Shown: positions 8,403 to 17,080, counted from the first letter of the stretch. The stretch: DNA of 64,000 nt from Flavobacterium sp. LC2016-23 (GCF_009674775.1 NZ_WKKE01000021.1:1-64000); one strand, 5' to 3'. Notes: generated by a model not told the origin, from the sequence alone. A program made the numbers and translations.

Positions 8403-9875
8403 TTATCTGGAATAATTTGGAGCTTCTTTTGTAATGGTAACATTATGAGGATGACTTTCGGTAATTCCGCTTGAAGTGATTCTCACAAAACGTCCTGTTT
8501 CCTGCAAAGTTGGAATATCTTTAGAACCACAATACCCCATTCCGGCACGAAGACCACCAATGAACTGAAGCATACTTTCGTTTAATTCTCCTTTGTATGG
8601 AACACGACCTACAATTCCTTCCGGAACTAATTTTTTAACATCGTCTTCCACATCCTGGAAGTAACGGTCTTTAGAACCTGTCTGCATCGCTTCTACAGAA
8701 CCCATTCCGCGGTAGGATTTGAATTTTCTTCCTTCAAAAATGATTGTTTCTCCCGGAGATTCTTTTGTTCCCGCTAATAATGAACCTAACATTACACAGT
8801 CGGCACCGGCAGCAATTGCTTTTGGAATATCTCCTGTATAACGAATTCCACCATCTGCGATAACCGGAACACCAGTTCCTTTTATAGCTGCTGCCACTTC
8901 AAGAACTGCAGAGAACTGAGGGAAACCAACACCTGCAACGATACGTGTTGTACAGATAGAACCGGGACCGATTCCAACTTTTACACCATCTGCACCATTC
9001 GCCACTAAGTACTTAGCTGCTTCCGGAGTGGCGATGTTTCCAACGATTACATCTATTTGTGGGAATCTTGATTTTACTTCTTTTAAGGTATTTACAACAC
9101 CTTCGGTATGTCCGTGAGCTGTATCGATAATGATGGCGTCTACACCCGCAGCAACTAATGCAGCGGCTCTTTCGACAGCATCTCCGGTAACTCCAATGGC
9201 AGCCGCAACTCTCAAACGTCCGAAGATATCTTTATTTGCGATTGGTTTTTGAGTCAGTTTGGTAATATCCCTGAAAGTGATTAAACCAACTAATTCGTAT
9301 TTATCATTTACAACCGGTAATTTTTCGATTTTATGGCCTTGTAAAACTACTTCGGCCTGCTCTAATGAAGTTCCTTCTGCAACAGTAACCAGGTTGCTGC
9401 TGGTCATTACTTCTACGATTGGTCGGGTTCCGTTTTTTTCGAAACGTAAATCACGATTGGTAACGATTCCTTTTAGGATTCTGTTTTCATCAACAATTGG
9501 AATTCCGCCAATTCCGAATTCTTTCATGGCGTTTTTAGCATCTGCAATGGTAGACGTCATCGGTAAAGTTACAGGGTCAATAATCATTCCTGCTTCTGCA
9601 CGTTTTACTTTTCTAACCTTCGCCGCCTGCTGCTCAATAGTCATGTTTTTATGTAAAACACCAATTCCGCCTTCCTGCGCCATAGCGATAGCCATTGCGC
9701 TTTCGGTAACGGTATCCATAGCAGCGGATACTATTGGAACGTTTAGTGTTATGTTTCTTGAAAATTTTGATTTGATACTCACTTCGCGTGGAAGCACATT
9801 CGAGTAGTTAGGTACTAATAATACATCGTCGTAAGTTAAACCTTCGCCGATAATCTTGGAGTTGTGTGCTATCAT
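8403..9875 (-). CDS. guaB: Inosine-5'-monophosphate dehydrogenase
   Basis: The enzyme oxidizes IMP to XMP with NAD, the rate-limiting step of guanine nucleotide synthesis. The 490-aa protein is a TIM barrel with an inserted CBS pair at about 100-210. The catalytic loop GPGSICTTRIV places the nucleophile at Cys308. DTAHGHT, the phosphate-binding GGIRYTGD and the active-site flap EGIVGRVPYKG are present. A TATATTTG -7 box lies 26 nt upstream of the ATG. Start and length match the family. Confidence 0.98.
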   Translation of the reverse strand: MIAHNSKIIGEGLTYDDVLLVPNYSNVLPREVSIKSKFSRNITLNVPIVSAAMDTVTESAMAIAMAQEGGIGVLHKNMTIEQQAAKVRKVKRAEAGMIIDPVTLPMTSTIADAKNAMKEFGIGGIPIVDENRILKGIVTNRDLRFEKNGTRPIVEVMTSSNLVTVAEGTSLEQAEVVLQGHKIEKLPVVNDKYELVGLITFRDITKLTQKPIANKDIFGRLRVAAAIGVTGDAVERAAALVAAGVDAIIIDTAHGHTEGVVNTLKEVKSRFPQIDVIVGNIATPEAAKYLVANGADGVKVGIGPGSICTTRIVAGVGFPQFSAVLEVAAAIKGTGVPVIADGGIRYTGDIPKAIAAGADCVMLGSLLAGTKESPGETIIFEGRKFKSYRGMGSVEAMQTGSKDRYFQDVEDDVKKLVPEGIVGRVPYKGELNESMLQFIGGLRAGMGYCGSKDIPTLQETGRFVRITSSGITESHPHNVTITKEAPNYSR

Positions 9876-9901
9876 GTTGCAATTTCTAGTTGAATTGCGT
9901 G

Positions 9902-9909
9902 CAAATATA
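9902..9909 (-). promoter_or_regulatory. -7 promoter element of guaB
   Basis: The minus strand reads TATATTTG, an exact TAnnTTTG match, ending 26 nt before the guaB ATG. No convincing -33 TTG at a 17-23 nt spacing was found. Confidence 0.5.
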
Positions 9910-9989
9910 GTGAATAAATTGGCAACTTGTTCACTAAGTTAATCATAAAATTGTATTTACAGGAAAGGTCTTACAAATGATTTAGGAGG

Positions 9990-10128
9990 TAAATTCCAAT
10001 TTTTAAATTCCAAATTCCAATAAAGGCGCAGGAAATTTAAATACTAAAAAAGTACAAATTCCAATGAATTACAAACCTGAAACCTGAAACCTGAAACTTG
10101 GAATTTGGAATTTAAAAATTGGAATTTA
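9990..10128. repeat. 31-bp perfect inverted repeat of TTGGAATTT units
   Basis: The 30 bp at 9991-10020 are the exact reverse complement of 10098-10127, and the next outward pair (9990/10128) also matches. The arms are composed of AAATTCCAA/TTGGAATTT units. The 77-nt middle contains a CCTGAAA triplet repeat at 10076-10095. It lies 9 nt past the stop of the DUF5723 gene, and could end that transcript before guaB's promoter. Confidence 0.9.
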
Positions 10129-10136
10129 TATTTTCA

Positions 10137-11537
10137 TTAATCTTCCCGGTCCTGAAAAACAAAATTGAATCCGAATTGAAAGGCCAGACTATTAGCTTTG
10201 GTGACATCTTTATATTCCAGGAGATTATCGACAAGGGCGTAAATATTAAACTTTCCAATCGTTCCTGCGATTCCTAAACCAATATTTTTTTTAGAAAAGG
10301 AATCGAAAGTATAAGTCGCTTTTACATCCAGTTTCTCGAAAATACTACGTTTGTAAAAAGCGGTAAAAGCCGTAAATGGCGCTCTTGGCATTGTCATCAT
10401 AAACAACTGGCCACCCACTGCATTCAGGTATCTTCGGCTCACTTTTCCTTTACAATTACAATCTTCATCAGAGCGGTATTCTCCAAACGAATATTGCATT
10501 GAGGAATAGAATTTTACAGGCCGCCAGGTGGTGTATTTGTTATAAAGCGTGTCGCGGGGAATGGCTTTTTCGAAATCATCAAAAACATTTTCAGGTTCAT
10601 CGATCACAGAAAAAATTGGATTCACGCCTTCATATTCATAATATCCTTTATACGTTAAGGTTTCGATATCTTTCGACTGTTTTATAAAACCCACATCGAC
10701 AACGCTTGCCGTAAACTGAAGGTTTTCTTTGAAATAATAGGTAATTCCGGCATCAAAACCCAGACCCAGACTCCCGTTAAAGAAGGTATTGTGGGCTATG
10801 TCTCCTGGTATACTTCCTTCGTATTCGTCTTTGGTAAAACTTGCAATTCCGGAAGTTTTAAGTTCCAAATCAGAAGAAATGATCTGATTATACACATTGG
10901 CTGTCCCCTCATTTTTTCCGGTATAAATATATCCTGAATTTTTCGTAGAAGTTGCATTGGCGCCACTCGAGTAGATTTTGGCACGACCTCCTAAAACCAG
11001 CTTATCACTTATTTTTTTATGAAATCCGACATGGAATACCGAAAGCACTTCGGCCCTTAGATTTACATCCCCTAAATTGAATAATTTACCAATATAATCA
11101 CGGTTTCCGTCTAAGGCAAGTACACCGATATCTTTAGGGAAGTACATTAAAAAATCAAATTCCTGATAGACTCCAAAGGAGATATAGGACTTACTTTCTT
11201 TTCCTCCGACTCTGAAACCTCCCGAAAACAATTCCAGTTGCTGGTTGACCTGGGTTTTATCATTATTAGACGATCTGCTTACAATTCGACGGACTTTATC
11301 ATTGAAATCAACTCCGTTATCAGCAAATAAATCGTAAGCCGAAAAGCTTTTGGAACCCATGTTTGCCGAAACCCCTGACAATGCGGGAACTCCGAAATAA
11401 AATTTATAGGAAACATCGGCACCAGGATTTACAAGTGAGGACTGTGGAATAGCGGTAAAATTATACAGTACTTCTTTATTTTGGGAAAAAGAAGAAAGCT
11501 GAAAAAGCGCTGTTAGAATATAGATAGCCTTTTTCAT
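10137..11537 (-). CDS. DUF5723-family outer-membrane beta-barrel protein
   Basis: The 466-aa protein has a signal peptide (MKKAIYILTALFQLSSFSQ). Its body of alternating aromatic and glycine residues is typical of Bacteroidota outer-membrane barrels of the DUF5723/PorP-like type. Examples are YISFGVYQEFDF, LGLGFDAGITYYF and the closing LAFQFGFNFVFQD. It overlaps the upstream lipoprotein gene by 4 nt (ATGA), which implies translational coupling. A short internal DEDCNCKG patch is Cys-rich. The ligand or role is unknown. It could be an envelope assembly or gliding-related barrel. Confidence 0.75.
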   Translation of the reverse strand: MKKAIYILTALFQLSSFSQNKEVLYNFTAIPQSSLVNPGADVSYKFYFGVPALSGVSANMGSKSFSAYDLFADNGVDFNDKVRRIVSRSSNNDKTQVNQQLELFSGGFRVGGKESKSYISFGVYQEFDFLMYFPKDIGVLALDGNRDYIGKLFNLGDVNLRAEVLSVFHVGFHKKISDKLVLGGRAKIYSSGANATSTKNSGYIYTGKNEGTANVYNQIISSDLELKTSGIASFTKDEYEGSIPGDIAHNTFFNGSLGLGFDAGITYYFKENLQFTASVVDVGFIKQSKDIETLTYKGYYEYEGVNPIFSVIDEPENVFDDFEKAIPRDTLYNKYTTWRPVKFYSSMQYSFGEYRSDEDCNCKGKVSRRYLNAVGGQLFMMTMPRAPFTAFTAFYKRSIFEKLDVKATYTFDSFSKKNIGLGIAGTIGKFNIYALVDNLLEYKDVTKANSLAFQFGFNFVFQDRED

Positions 11538-12088
11538 TCGATTACCAGATAAGCGGTTGCCCCGGATCGCAATTTTAAACTTCCCGGGCTGTTTTCATCT
11601 AAAGGAGCTCCCGCACCCATTTTTACAATAAATCCAATTTTAACAGTTTGTTTCAATAAATCCAATCGTTGTCCTTCGAATATTTCAGTAGTATGTTTTA
11701 TAAGGTTAGAATTTCCTGAATATGCAGGGGTTTGAAGGGTTATGGTTTCTAGTACGTCATCATTTTCATTGAAAAGTAATAAATCAATTGTAAACGAACG
11801 TGCTATTGTGTTTTCAGTTTCGCAATCCAGCTCTAATTTTACGAGATTATCTTTGAAAAATTTCTTCTTAAAAACATCAAATTCCTTTTCGTCAATAGCA
11901 ATCAGCTGTTCTTGTCCATTATCAGTAAATTCATCTGCCGGCACATCAAAATGAGCCACATTGGCAACAAAAACAGGCTTTAGCTTCAAATCATTCACCT
12001 GATCAAAATCTAAATTACTTGAACATGAAATAAATAAAAGAGGAAAAAAAACAACTAGAAACATTTTATTTTTAAAGTATAATCCCAT
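11534..12088 (-). CDS. Hypothetical lipoprotein coupled to the DUF5723 barrel
   Basis: The 184-aa protein has a lipobox LFISC near residue 22 after a hydrophobic segment, so it is a predicted lipoprotein. The mature part is acidic and beta-rich, with no recognisable catalytic motif. Its stop overlaps the start of the DUF5723 barrel gene by 4 nt, which suggests that the two act together at the outer membrane. A second ATG at residue 9 could be the real start and would still leave a full signal sequence. Confidence 0.65.
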   Translation of the reverse strand: MGLYFKNKMFLVVFFPLLFISCSSNLDFDQVNDLKLKPVFVANVAHFDVPADEFTDNGQEQLIAIDEKEFDVFKKKFFKDNLVKLELDCETENTIARSFTIDLLLFNENDDVLETITLQTPAYSGNSNLIKHTTEIFEGQRLDLLKQTVKIGFIVKMGAGAPLDENSPGSLKLRSGATAYLVIE

Positions 12089-12168
12089 GACTGTATGATA
12101 ATTAGATTTTAACTAAAACGAATTAAAGTTACTCATTATTATTCCCTTATCATAAAGATACTTTATTT

Positions 12169-13035
12169 TTAATGAAATTTACCAAACAATTTTGACGCTT
12201 CGTTATAAGCACTTTCAAAGCTTAAAGAATTGAGTCCGGTTATTTTTTTGTTAGCCGTAAAATAAGAAATAAGTTTTTCCGTAGGCATATTTCCGGTAAG
12301 TTTATCTGTTGCCATCGGACATCCGCCAAACCCCTGGATGGCACCATCAAAACGGGTACAGCCTGCCTGGTGGGCAGCCTCTATTTTTTCGAACCAGCTA
12401 TCCGGTGTGGTATGTAAATGGGCTCCGAATTCTATTTGAGGATATTTTGGAATTAAATTTGAAAAAAGATATGTAATAACGTCCGGGGTCGAACTTCCTA
12501 CCGTATCTGAAAGTGATAAGATTTTCACGCCCATTTTAGACAATTTTTCAGTCCACTCCCCTACTATTTCAACATTCCACGGATCTCCGTAGGGATTTCC
12601 GAAACCCATAGAAAGATAGGTAACGACTTCTTTATTTTTTTTGTCGGCAATGTCAAGGATTTCTTCCAGTGTGACTAAAGATTCGGCAATGGTTTTATGT
12701 GTATTACGCATCTGAAAATTCTCTGATATCGAAAAAGGAAATCCCAGGTACCGAATGGCTTCATGCTCTGAAGCGGAAGCCGCACCTTGTGTATTCGCAA
12801 TTATAGCCAAAAGTTTACTCGTTGTCTGAGACAAATCGAGTTGGGCCAGAACGGCTGTGGTATCCTGCATCTGCGGAATAGCTTTTGGCGAAACAAAACT
12901 CCCAAAGTCAATGGTATCAAATCCTACCCTCAGCAAAGCCTGGATATAGGAAACTTTATTTTGGGTTGGAATAAAATCCCTGATACCTTGCATGGCATCA
13001 CGTGGACATTCGATAATTTTGATTTCTTTATTCAA
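12169..13035 (-). CDS. Hydroxymethylglutaryl-CoA lyase
   Basis: The enzyme cleaves HMG-CoA to acetyl-CoA and acetoacetate at the end of leucine degradation. The 288-aa TIM-barrel protein has an N-terminal ECPRDAMQ motif (catalytic Arg12/Asp13) and the metal ligands HLH at 206-208. The signature GAIQGFGGCPMA carries the catalytic Cys239. The usual PRDGLQ is PRDAMQ here. The leucine dehydrogenase at 20.8 kb would feed the same pathway. It is divergent from satD, with a shared 218-nt intergenic region. Confidence 0.92.
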   Translation of the reverse strand: MNKEIKIIECPRDAMQGIRDFIPTQNKVSYIQALLRVGFDTIDFGSFVSPKAIPQMQDTTAVLAQLDLSQTTSKLLAIIANTQGAASASEHEAIRYLGFPFSISENFQMRNTHKTIAESLVTLEEILDIADKKNKEVVTYLSMGFGNPYGDPWNVEIVGEWTEKLSKMGVKILSLSDTVGSSTPDVITYLFSNLIPKYPQIEFGAHLHTTPDSWFEKIEAAHQAGCTRFDGAIQGFGGCPMATDKLTGNMPTEKLISYFTANKKITGLNSLSFESAYNEASKLFGKFH

Positions 13036-13109
13036 AGCTTATTCTTTAGTGAAGGCTAAGTTAGTTTCTTTTTTAAAGAAATAAAAGTTATAATTTTCTT
13101 TAATTACAA

Positions 13110-13186
13110 TGTTCCACAATAGTGTAACATTTAAATATGTTACCTAAAAGAGTAACAATTAAAAATGTTACATAAAAAGGTAACAT
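13110..13186. promoter_or_regulatory. Array of alternating GTAACA/TGTTAC half-sites
   Basis: Five exact half-sites lie at 13124 (GTAACAT), 13137 (ATGTTAC), 13152 (GTAACA), 13166 (TGTTAC) and 13180 (GTAACAT), with start-to-start spacings of 13, 15, 14 and 14 nt in alternating orientation. A degenerate sixth (TGTTCC) is at 13110. The first pair forms a perfect palindrome with a 6-nt centre. The array sits between the divergent HMG-CoA lyase and satD genes, just upstream of two -7 boxes for satD. Confidence 0.6.
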
Positions 13187-13203
13187 TAAAATATTATTTT
13201 ACT

Positions 13204-13248
13204 TATATTTGTACTATTATTATTATCTATTTATTTTAATTATATTTG
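13204..13248 (+). promoter_or_regulatory. Two TATATTTG -7 elements upstream of satD
   Basis: TATATTTG occurs at 13204-13211 and again at 13241-13248. The second ends 5 nt before the ATG at 13254, consistent with a leaderless or near-leaderless transcript. The first would give a leader of about 40 nt. Confidence 0.5.
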
Positions 13249-13253
13249 AATCT

Positions 13254-13859
13254 ATGACCAGTGTAATTACAGGAGACCTAATTGACTCGAGAAAGCAAAA
13301 ATCTAAAGACTGGGTAGAAGGTTTAAAAAAAATTCTCTCCCACTTTGGAGAAACCCCAGTAGAATGGGAAATCTACAGAGGGGACGAATTTCAAATTGAA
13401 ATAAAAAATCCTGAAGATGCGTTATTGTCAGCTATCCTGATAAAAGCACATTTAAAGGCTTTAAAACTGGACGCCCGTATGAGTATCGGTTTTGGGGATA
13501 AAACACATGATGCTGAAAAAATATCCGAAAGTAATGGCTCTGCCTTTATCAATTCAGGAGAGCTTTTTGAGACTTTAAAAAAACAACGCGTCACTTTAGC
13601 AGTGCGCACAGGTGACAGGGCTACAGATGAAAAAATGAATCTAATGATCCGGCTGGCCTTAACTTTTATGGACAACTGGCCTGCACCATCTGCTGAATTT
13701 ACAGCCATTGCAATAGAAAACCCGGGTCTGTCCCAGGAAGAATTAGCTCCTAAACTGGGGGTCAAAAGAGCCGCTGTAAGCCGAAGACAAAAACGTGCCC
13801 AATTTGATCTGATTATGGATTTAGACCGCTATTTTAGAAAACAAATAAACAATTTATAA
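13254..13859 (+). CDS. satD: SatD-family protein with C-terminal helix-turn-helix
   Basis: This 201-aa cytoplasmic protein matches the SatD family, named after the streptococcal secretion and acid tolerance locus. Visible motifs are VITGDLIDSRK (4-14), YRGDEFQIEI (41-50), RMSIGFGD (75-82) and NGSAF (94-98). A C-terminal helix-turn-helix-like segment LSQEELAPKLGVKRAAVSRR lies at 159-178. The first three motifs are arranged like the metal-binding strands of palm-type nucleotidyl cyclases; this is my inference. The start at 13254 follows the -7 box; an upstream in-frame TTG at 13209 lies within promoter sequence. The DUF3307 gene follows after 4 nt. Confidence 0.8.
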   Translation: MTSVITGDLIDSRKQKSKDWVEGLKKILSHFGETPVEWEIYRGDEFQIEIKNPEDALLSAILIKAHLKALKLDARMSIGFGDKTHDAEKISESNGSAFINSGELFETLKKQRVTLAVRTGDRATDEKMNLMIRLALTFMDNWPAPSAEFTAIAIENPGLSQEELAPKLGVKRAAVSRRQKRAQFDLIMDLDRYFRKQINNL

Positions 13860-13863
13860 TCTT

Positions 13864-14580
13864 ATGATTTTATTTATAAAACTGCTTTTAGCACATTTAC
13901 TGGGCGATTTTATATGGCAGCCCAACTCATGGGTAGCCGATAAAGAAGCTAAAAAACACAAAAGCATTTATTTATATCTTCATATCCTGCTGCACGGAAC
14001 TTTAGCCGCAATTCTTGCCGGAGAAATTCAATTTATACCGTATGCGGTTCTTATTGCCGTTACACACGGAATTATCGATCTGGTCAAATTAAATTTTCAG
14101 AAGAACAAAACAAAACGCAGCTGGTTTATAGCCGACCAATTCCTGCATCTCATTGTTTTAGCCGGAGTAACACTATTCTACCAAGACAAATCCATACTTA
14201 TGACCTGGCCTGATCATCAGTTTTGGATTTTAGTAACGGGAACTATATTGATCACAAAGCCAGCTTCCATTTTTATCAAAATAATAATTTCGATATGGAG
14301 TCCTGAAAGCAGTAATAATCACAGCGATCATTCGCTTGCCAATGCGGGTAATTACATTGGCATATTAGAGCGGTTATTTGTTTTCTGTTTTATCCTGACA
14401 GGTCATTTTGAAGCAATCGGTTTTTTATTGGCAGCAAAATCTATTTTTAGATTTGGAGACCTCAAGGAAGCCAAAGACCGGAAACTAACCGAATATGTTT
14501 TAATTGGTACTTTATTAAGTTTTGGAATCGCAATCCTTACAGGACTTATTGTTCAGGCACTGCTTTTACAACTGCTGTAA
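13864..14580 (+). CDS. DUF3307 membrane protein (SatE-like partner of SatD)
   Basis: The 238-aa protein has about six membrane segments. It begins 4 nt after satD, so the two form one operon; the same pairing occurs in other SatD loci. Several His/Asp residues lie in or beside membrane helices: AHLLGDF (His11, Asp15), His40 and His44, THGIID (His68, Asp72) and DQFLH (Asp91, His95). This spacing resembles membrane-bound metal-dependent hydrolases, but no activity is established. The 3' end overlaps the convergent pyrD by 15 nt. Confidence 0.8.
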   Translation: MILFIKLLLAHLLGDFIWQPNSWVADKEAKKHKSIYLYLHILLHGTLAAILAGEIQFIPYAVLIAVTHGIIDLVKLNFQKNKTKRSWFIADQFLHLIVLAGVTLFYQDKSILMTWPDHQFWILVTGTILITKPASIFIKIIISIWSPESSNNHSDHSLANAGNYIGILERLFVFCFILTGHFEAIGFLLAAKSIFRFGDLKEAKDRKLTEYVLIGTLLSFGIAILTGLIVQALLLQLL

Positions 14581-15600
14581 AACCTTTTTATTGATAGCTT
14601 TTACCAAAGCCGGACCTTCATAAATAAAACCGGTATATAACTGCACCAGACTTGCCCCTGCATTTAGTTTTTCGATCGCATCATCGGCTGAATGAATTCC
14701 TCCTACACCAATAATCGGGAATGCCTTATTGCTTTTCTCCGAAAGAAAACGAATGACCTCAGTAGAACGCTTTGTTAAAGGTTTACCTGACAAACCTCCC
14801 ATTTCAGTTTGGTTTGCAGCTTGCAATCCTTCACGCGAAATTGTCGTATTGGTCGCAATTACACCTGCAATCTGCGTTGTTTTTACAATATCAATAATGT
14901 CCAGTAATTGTTCGTCCGTTAAATCCGGAGCAATTTTTAAAAGGATCGGTTTTACTTTCTGACTGCTTGTTTTTTGCTTTTCTACATTTCGGTTCTGCAA
15001 AGTCTGCAGTAAAGCCGTAAGCGGCTCCTTATCCTGTAAAGCCCTTAAATTGGGTGTGTTGGGCGAACTTACATTCACCACAAAATAATCTACATGATCA
15101 AACAAGGCATCAAAACAAATGATATAATCATCAACAGCATTTTCGTTTGGGGTAATTTTATTTTTACCGATATTTCCACCGATTAAAACACCTGAATTCT
15201 TTTTCAGACGTTCTGCCGCTTCCAGAACCCCTCCATTATTAAACCCCATTCGGTTAATAATAGCCTGATCTTCTTTTAACCTGAACAATCTTTTCTTCGG
15301 ATTTCCTTCCTGCCCCACCGGTGTAACAGTTCCTATTTCGATGAAACCAAATCCAAAATCAGAAAGCTCTTTATACAATTTGGCGTCCTTATCAAATCCT
15401 GCTGCAAGTCCAACCGGATTTTTAAACTTAATTCCAAAAACTTCCCGTTCTAAACGAGTATCTTTTACTTCGTAAATGGATTTAATAATTGACGAAACGC
15501 CGGGGATTTTTGACAGGAATCTAATAAATGAAAAAGTAAAATAATGCACTTCTTCCGGATCAAACCAAAAAAGTATCGGGCGAATTATCAATTTATACAT
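14566..15600 (-). CDS. pyrD: Dihydroorotate dehydrogenase (quinone), class 2
   Basis: The enzyme oxidizes dihydroorotate to orotate in pyrimidine synthesis and passes electrons to the quinone pool at the inner membrane. The 344-aa length and the N-terminal helical extension (LIIRPILFWFDPEEVHYFTF) mark class 2. The motifs NRMGFNNGG, VVNVSSPNTPNLR (catalytic Ser) and the FMN-binding IIGVGGIHSADDA are present. A TAAATTTG -7 box at 15629-15636 (minus strand) lies 28 nt upstream. Its 3' end overlaps the convergent DUF3307 gene by 15 nt. Confidence 0.97.
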   Translation of the reverse strand: MYKLIIRPILFWFDPEEVHYFTFSFIRFLSKIPGVSSIIKSIYEVKDTRLEREVFGIKFKNPVGLAAGFDKDAKLYKELSDFGFGFIEIGTVTPVGQEGNPKKRLFRLKEDQAIINRMGFNNGGVLEAAERLKKNSGVLIGGNIGKNKITPNENAVDDYIICFDALFDHVDYFVVNVSSPNTPNLRALQDKEPLTALLQTLQNRNVEKQKTSSQKVKPILLKIAPDLTDEQLLDIIDIVKTTQIAGVIATNTTISREGLQAANQTEMGGLSGKPLTKRSTEVIRFLSEKSNKAFPIIGVGGIHSADDAIEKLNAGASLVQLYTGFIYEGPALVKAINKKVLQQL

Positions 15601-15731
15601 AGTAAAGTTGTTGTTGTTTTTTCGGTTGCAAATTTAACTATAATAGTTGAAATCTCCCTACATACTTTATCAGTGAAGTTAAAATAATTTGCATAAAAAA
15701 TATTTACTCTATAGAATAAGTAGAATTTTTA

Positions 15732-15739
15732 TATCTTTG
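15732..15739 (+). promoter_or_regulatory. -7 promoter element upstream of the FGE-like gene
   Basis: TATCTTTG matches TAnnTTTG. It would leave a leader of roughly 105 nt before the ATG at 15849, longer than most in this window. No other clear signal is seen in 15601-15848. Confidence 0.45.
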
Positions 15740-15848
15740 AACTAAAATTATACAACCTTATTAAACAAATCTATTTGACAAGCTTGTTCTTCCTTAATCG
15801 AATCTATTCAGCTGTAAAACAATCATTTTTAAATTAAAATTTGCCCTG

Positions 15849-16982
15849 ATGAAAAATAAAATTTACTGGATATTTGCCATTCTGATCCCAGCTGCTATTT
15901 CAGTCGCCTTTAGTTTCAACAATTTTAGTACGCCAAAAGAAAACTCAACCGCAATGGATTGTAAAGAGACTCCAACTACTACACCAGCATCTGAATTCGA
16001 ACCTACTATCATTAATAAAAATTCAGCCCCCTCCAAAGCTCCAAAAGGAATGGTATGGATTCCCGGCGGTGAATTTTCAATGGGCAGTAATATTGAAGAC
16101 GAAAGTTTATGCAGCATAAAAGGCGTTACAAAAGACGCCTCTCCCGTTCACCGTGTCTATGTTGATGGTTATTTTATGGATGAAACGGAAGTGACCAACG
16201 AAGAATACGCAAAATTTGTCAACGCTACCGGTTATATTACAGTCGCCGAGCAAAAGCCAACCCAGGAAGAATTTCCGGGTGTTCCGACAGAAAATTTAAT
16301 AGCAGGTTCTGCAGTATTTTCTCCCACAACGGCCGCTGTAAATCTCAACGACTTCATTCAATGGTGGTCATACGTAGGCGGAACGGACTGGAAACACCCT
16401 TTGGGACCGGAAAGTTCCATAAAAGGAAAAGAAAAATATCCCGTGGTACAAATTACCTATGAAGATGCAGTTGCCTATGCGAAATGGGCAGGGAAAAGAT
16501 TGCCAACCGAAGCCGAATGGGAGTTCGCTGCCCGCGGCGGAAAAACAGGAAATCTGTACGCGTGGGGAAATACCTTAAAACCAGACGGAAAATTTCAGGC
16601 GAATATCTATCAGGGACATTTCCCCATTAAAGATGGAGACACAGGAGAAGATGGTTTTAAAGGCATTGCGCCTACCGCCCAATTTAAGCCAAATGCGTTT
16701 GGCTTGTATGATATGGCCGGAAATGTATGGGAATGGGTAAACGACTGGTACAGTCCGTCCTATTATACTGAATTAAGCAAATACGGAAAGACAACAAGAA
16801 ATCCTCAGGGACCCGATACTTATGACGTTCAGAATGATCCTGAAAAAAAACGGGTACATCGCGGGGGTTCCTTTTTATGTACCGATCAATATTGTACCCG
16901 ATATATGGTAGGCACCAGGGGAAAAGGAGAAATCCGGTCTGCCGCCAACCATCTTGGATTCAGATGCGTCAAAAGCATTTAA
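15849..16982 (+). CDS. Formylglycine-generating enzyme (SUMF1/FGE-sulfatase) family protein
   Basis: The 377-aa protein has an N-terminal membrane or signal segment (about 5-24), so it acts outside the cytoplasm or is anchored facing the periplasm. The FGE fold runs from GMVWIPGGEFSMGS to the C-terminus, with RLPTEAEWEFAARGG and GLYDMAGNVWEWVNDW. Near the end, GGSFLCTDQYC carries Cys344 and Cys349 at the spacing of the two catalytic cysteines of true FGEs, then NHLGFRC. This suggests real Cys-to-formylglycine activity on sulfatases rather than a catalytically dead SUMF1 domain. No sulfatase lies in this window. Confidence 0.85.
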   Translation: MKNKIYWIFAILIPAAISVAFSFNNFSTPKENSTAMDCKETPTTTPASEFEPTIINKNSAPSKAPKGMVWIPGGEFSMGSNIEDESLCSIKGVTKDASPVHRVYVDGYFMDETEVTNEEYAKFVNATGYITVAEQKPTQEEFPGVPTENLIAGSAVFSPTTAAVNLNDFIQWWSYVGGTDWKHPLGPESSIKGKEKYPVVQITYEDAVAYAKWAGKRLPTEAEWEFAARGGKTGNLYAWGNTLKPDGKFQANIYQGHFPIKDGDTGEDGFKGIAPTAQFKPNAFGLYDMAGNVWEWVNDWYSPSYYTELSKYGKTTRNPQGPDTYDVQNDPEKKRVHRGGSFLCTDQYCTRYMVGTRGKGEIRSAANHLGFRCVKSI

Positions 16983-17080
16983 AAAAATTAACCCCGAAAA
17001 AGGATGCTACAGCAAACAGAATCGTGTTTTATTTGAATTTAGATATTATTAACCGCAATAATACAGCGCAGAAAAATGTC

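Noticed and set aside
13209..13253. N-terminal extension of satD from TTG (15 residues rich in Tyr and Ile)
   Set aside because: It overlaps both -7 boxes. The SatD domain starts at MTSVITGD, so 13254 is the start.
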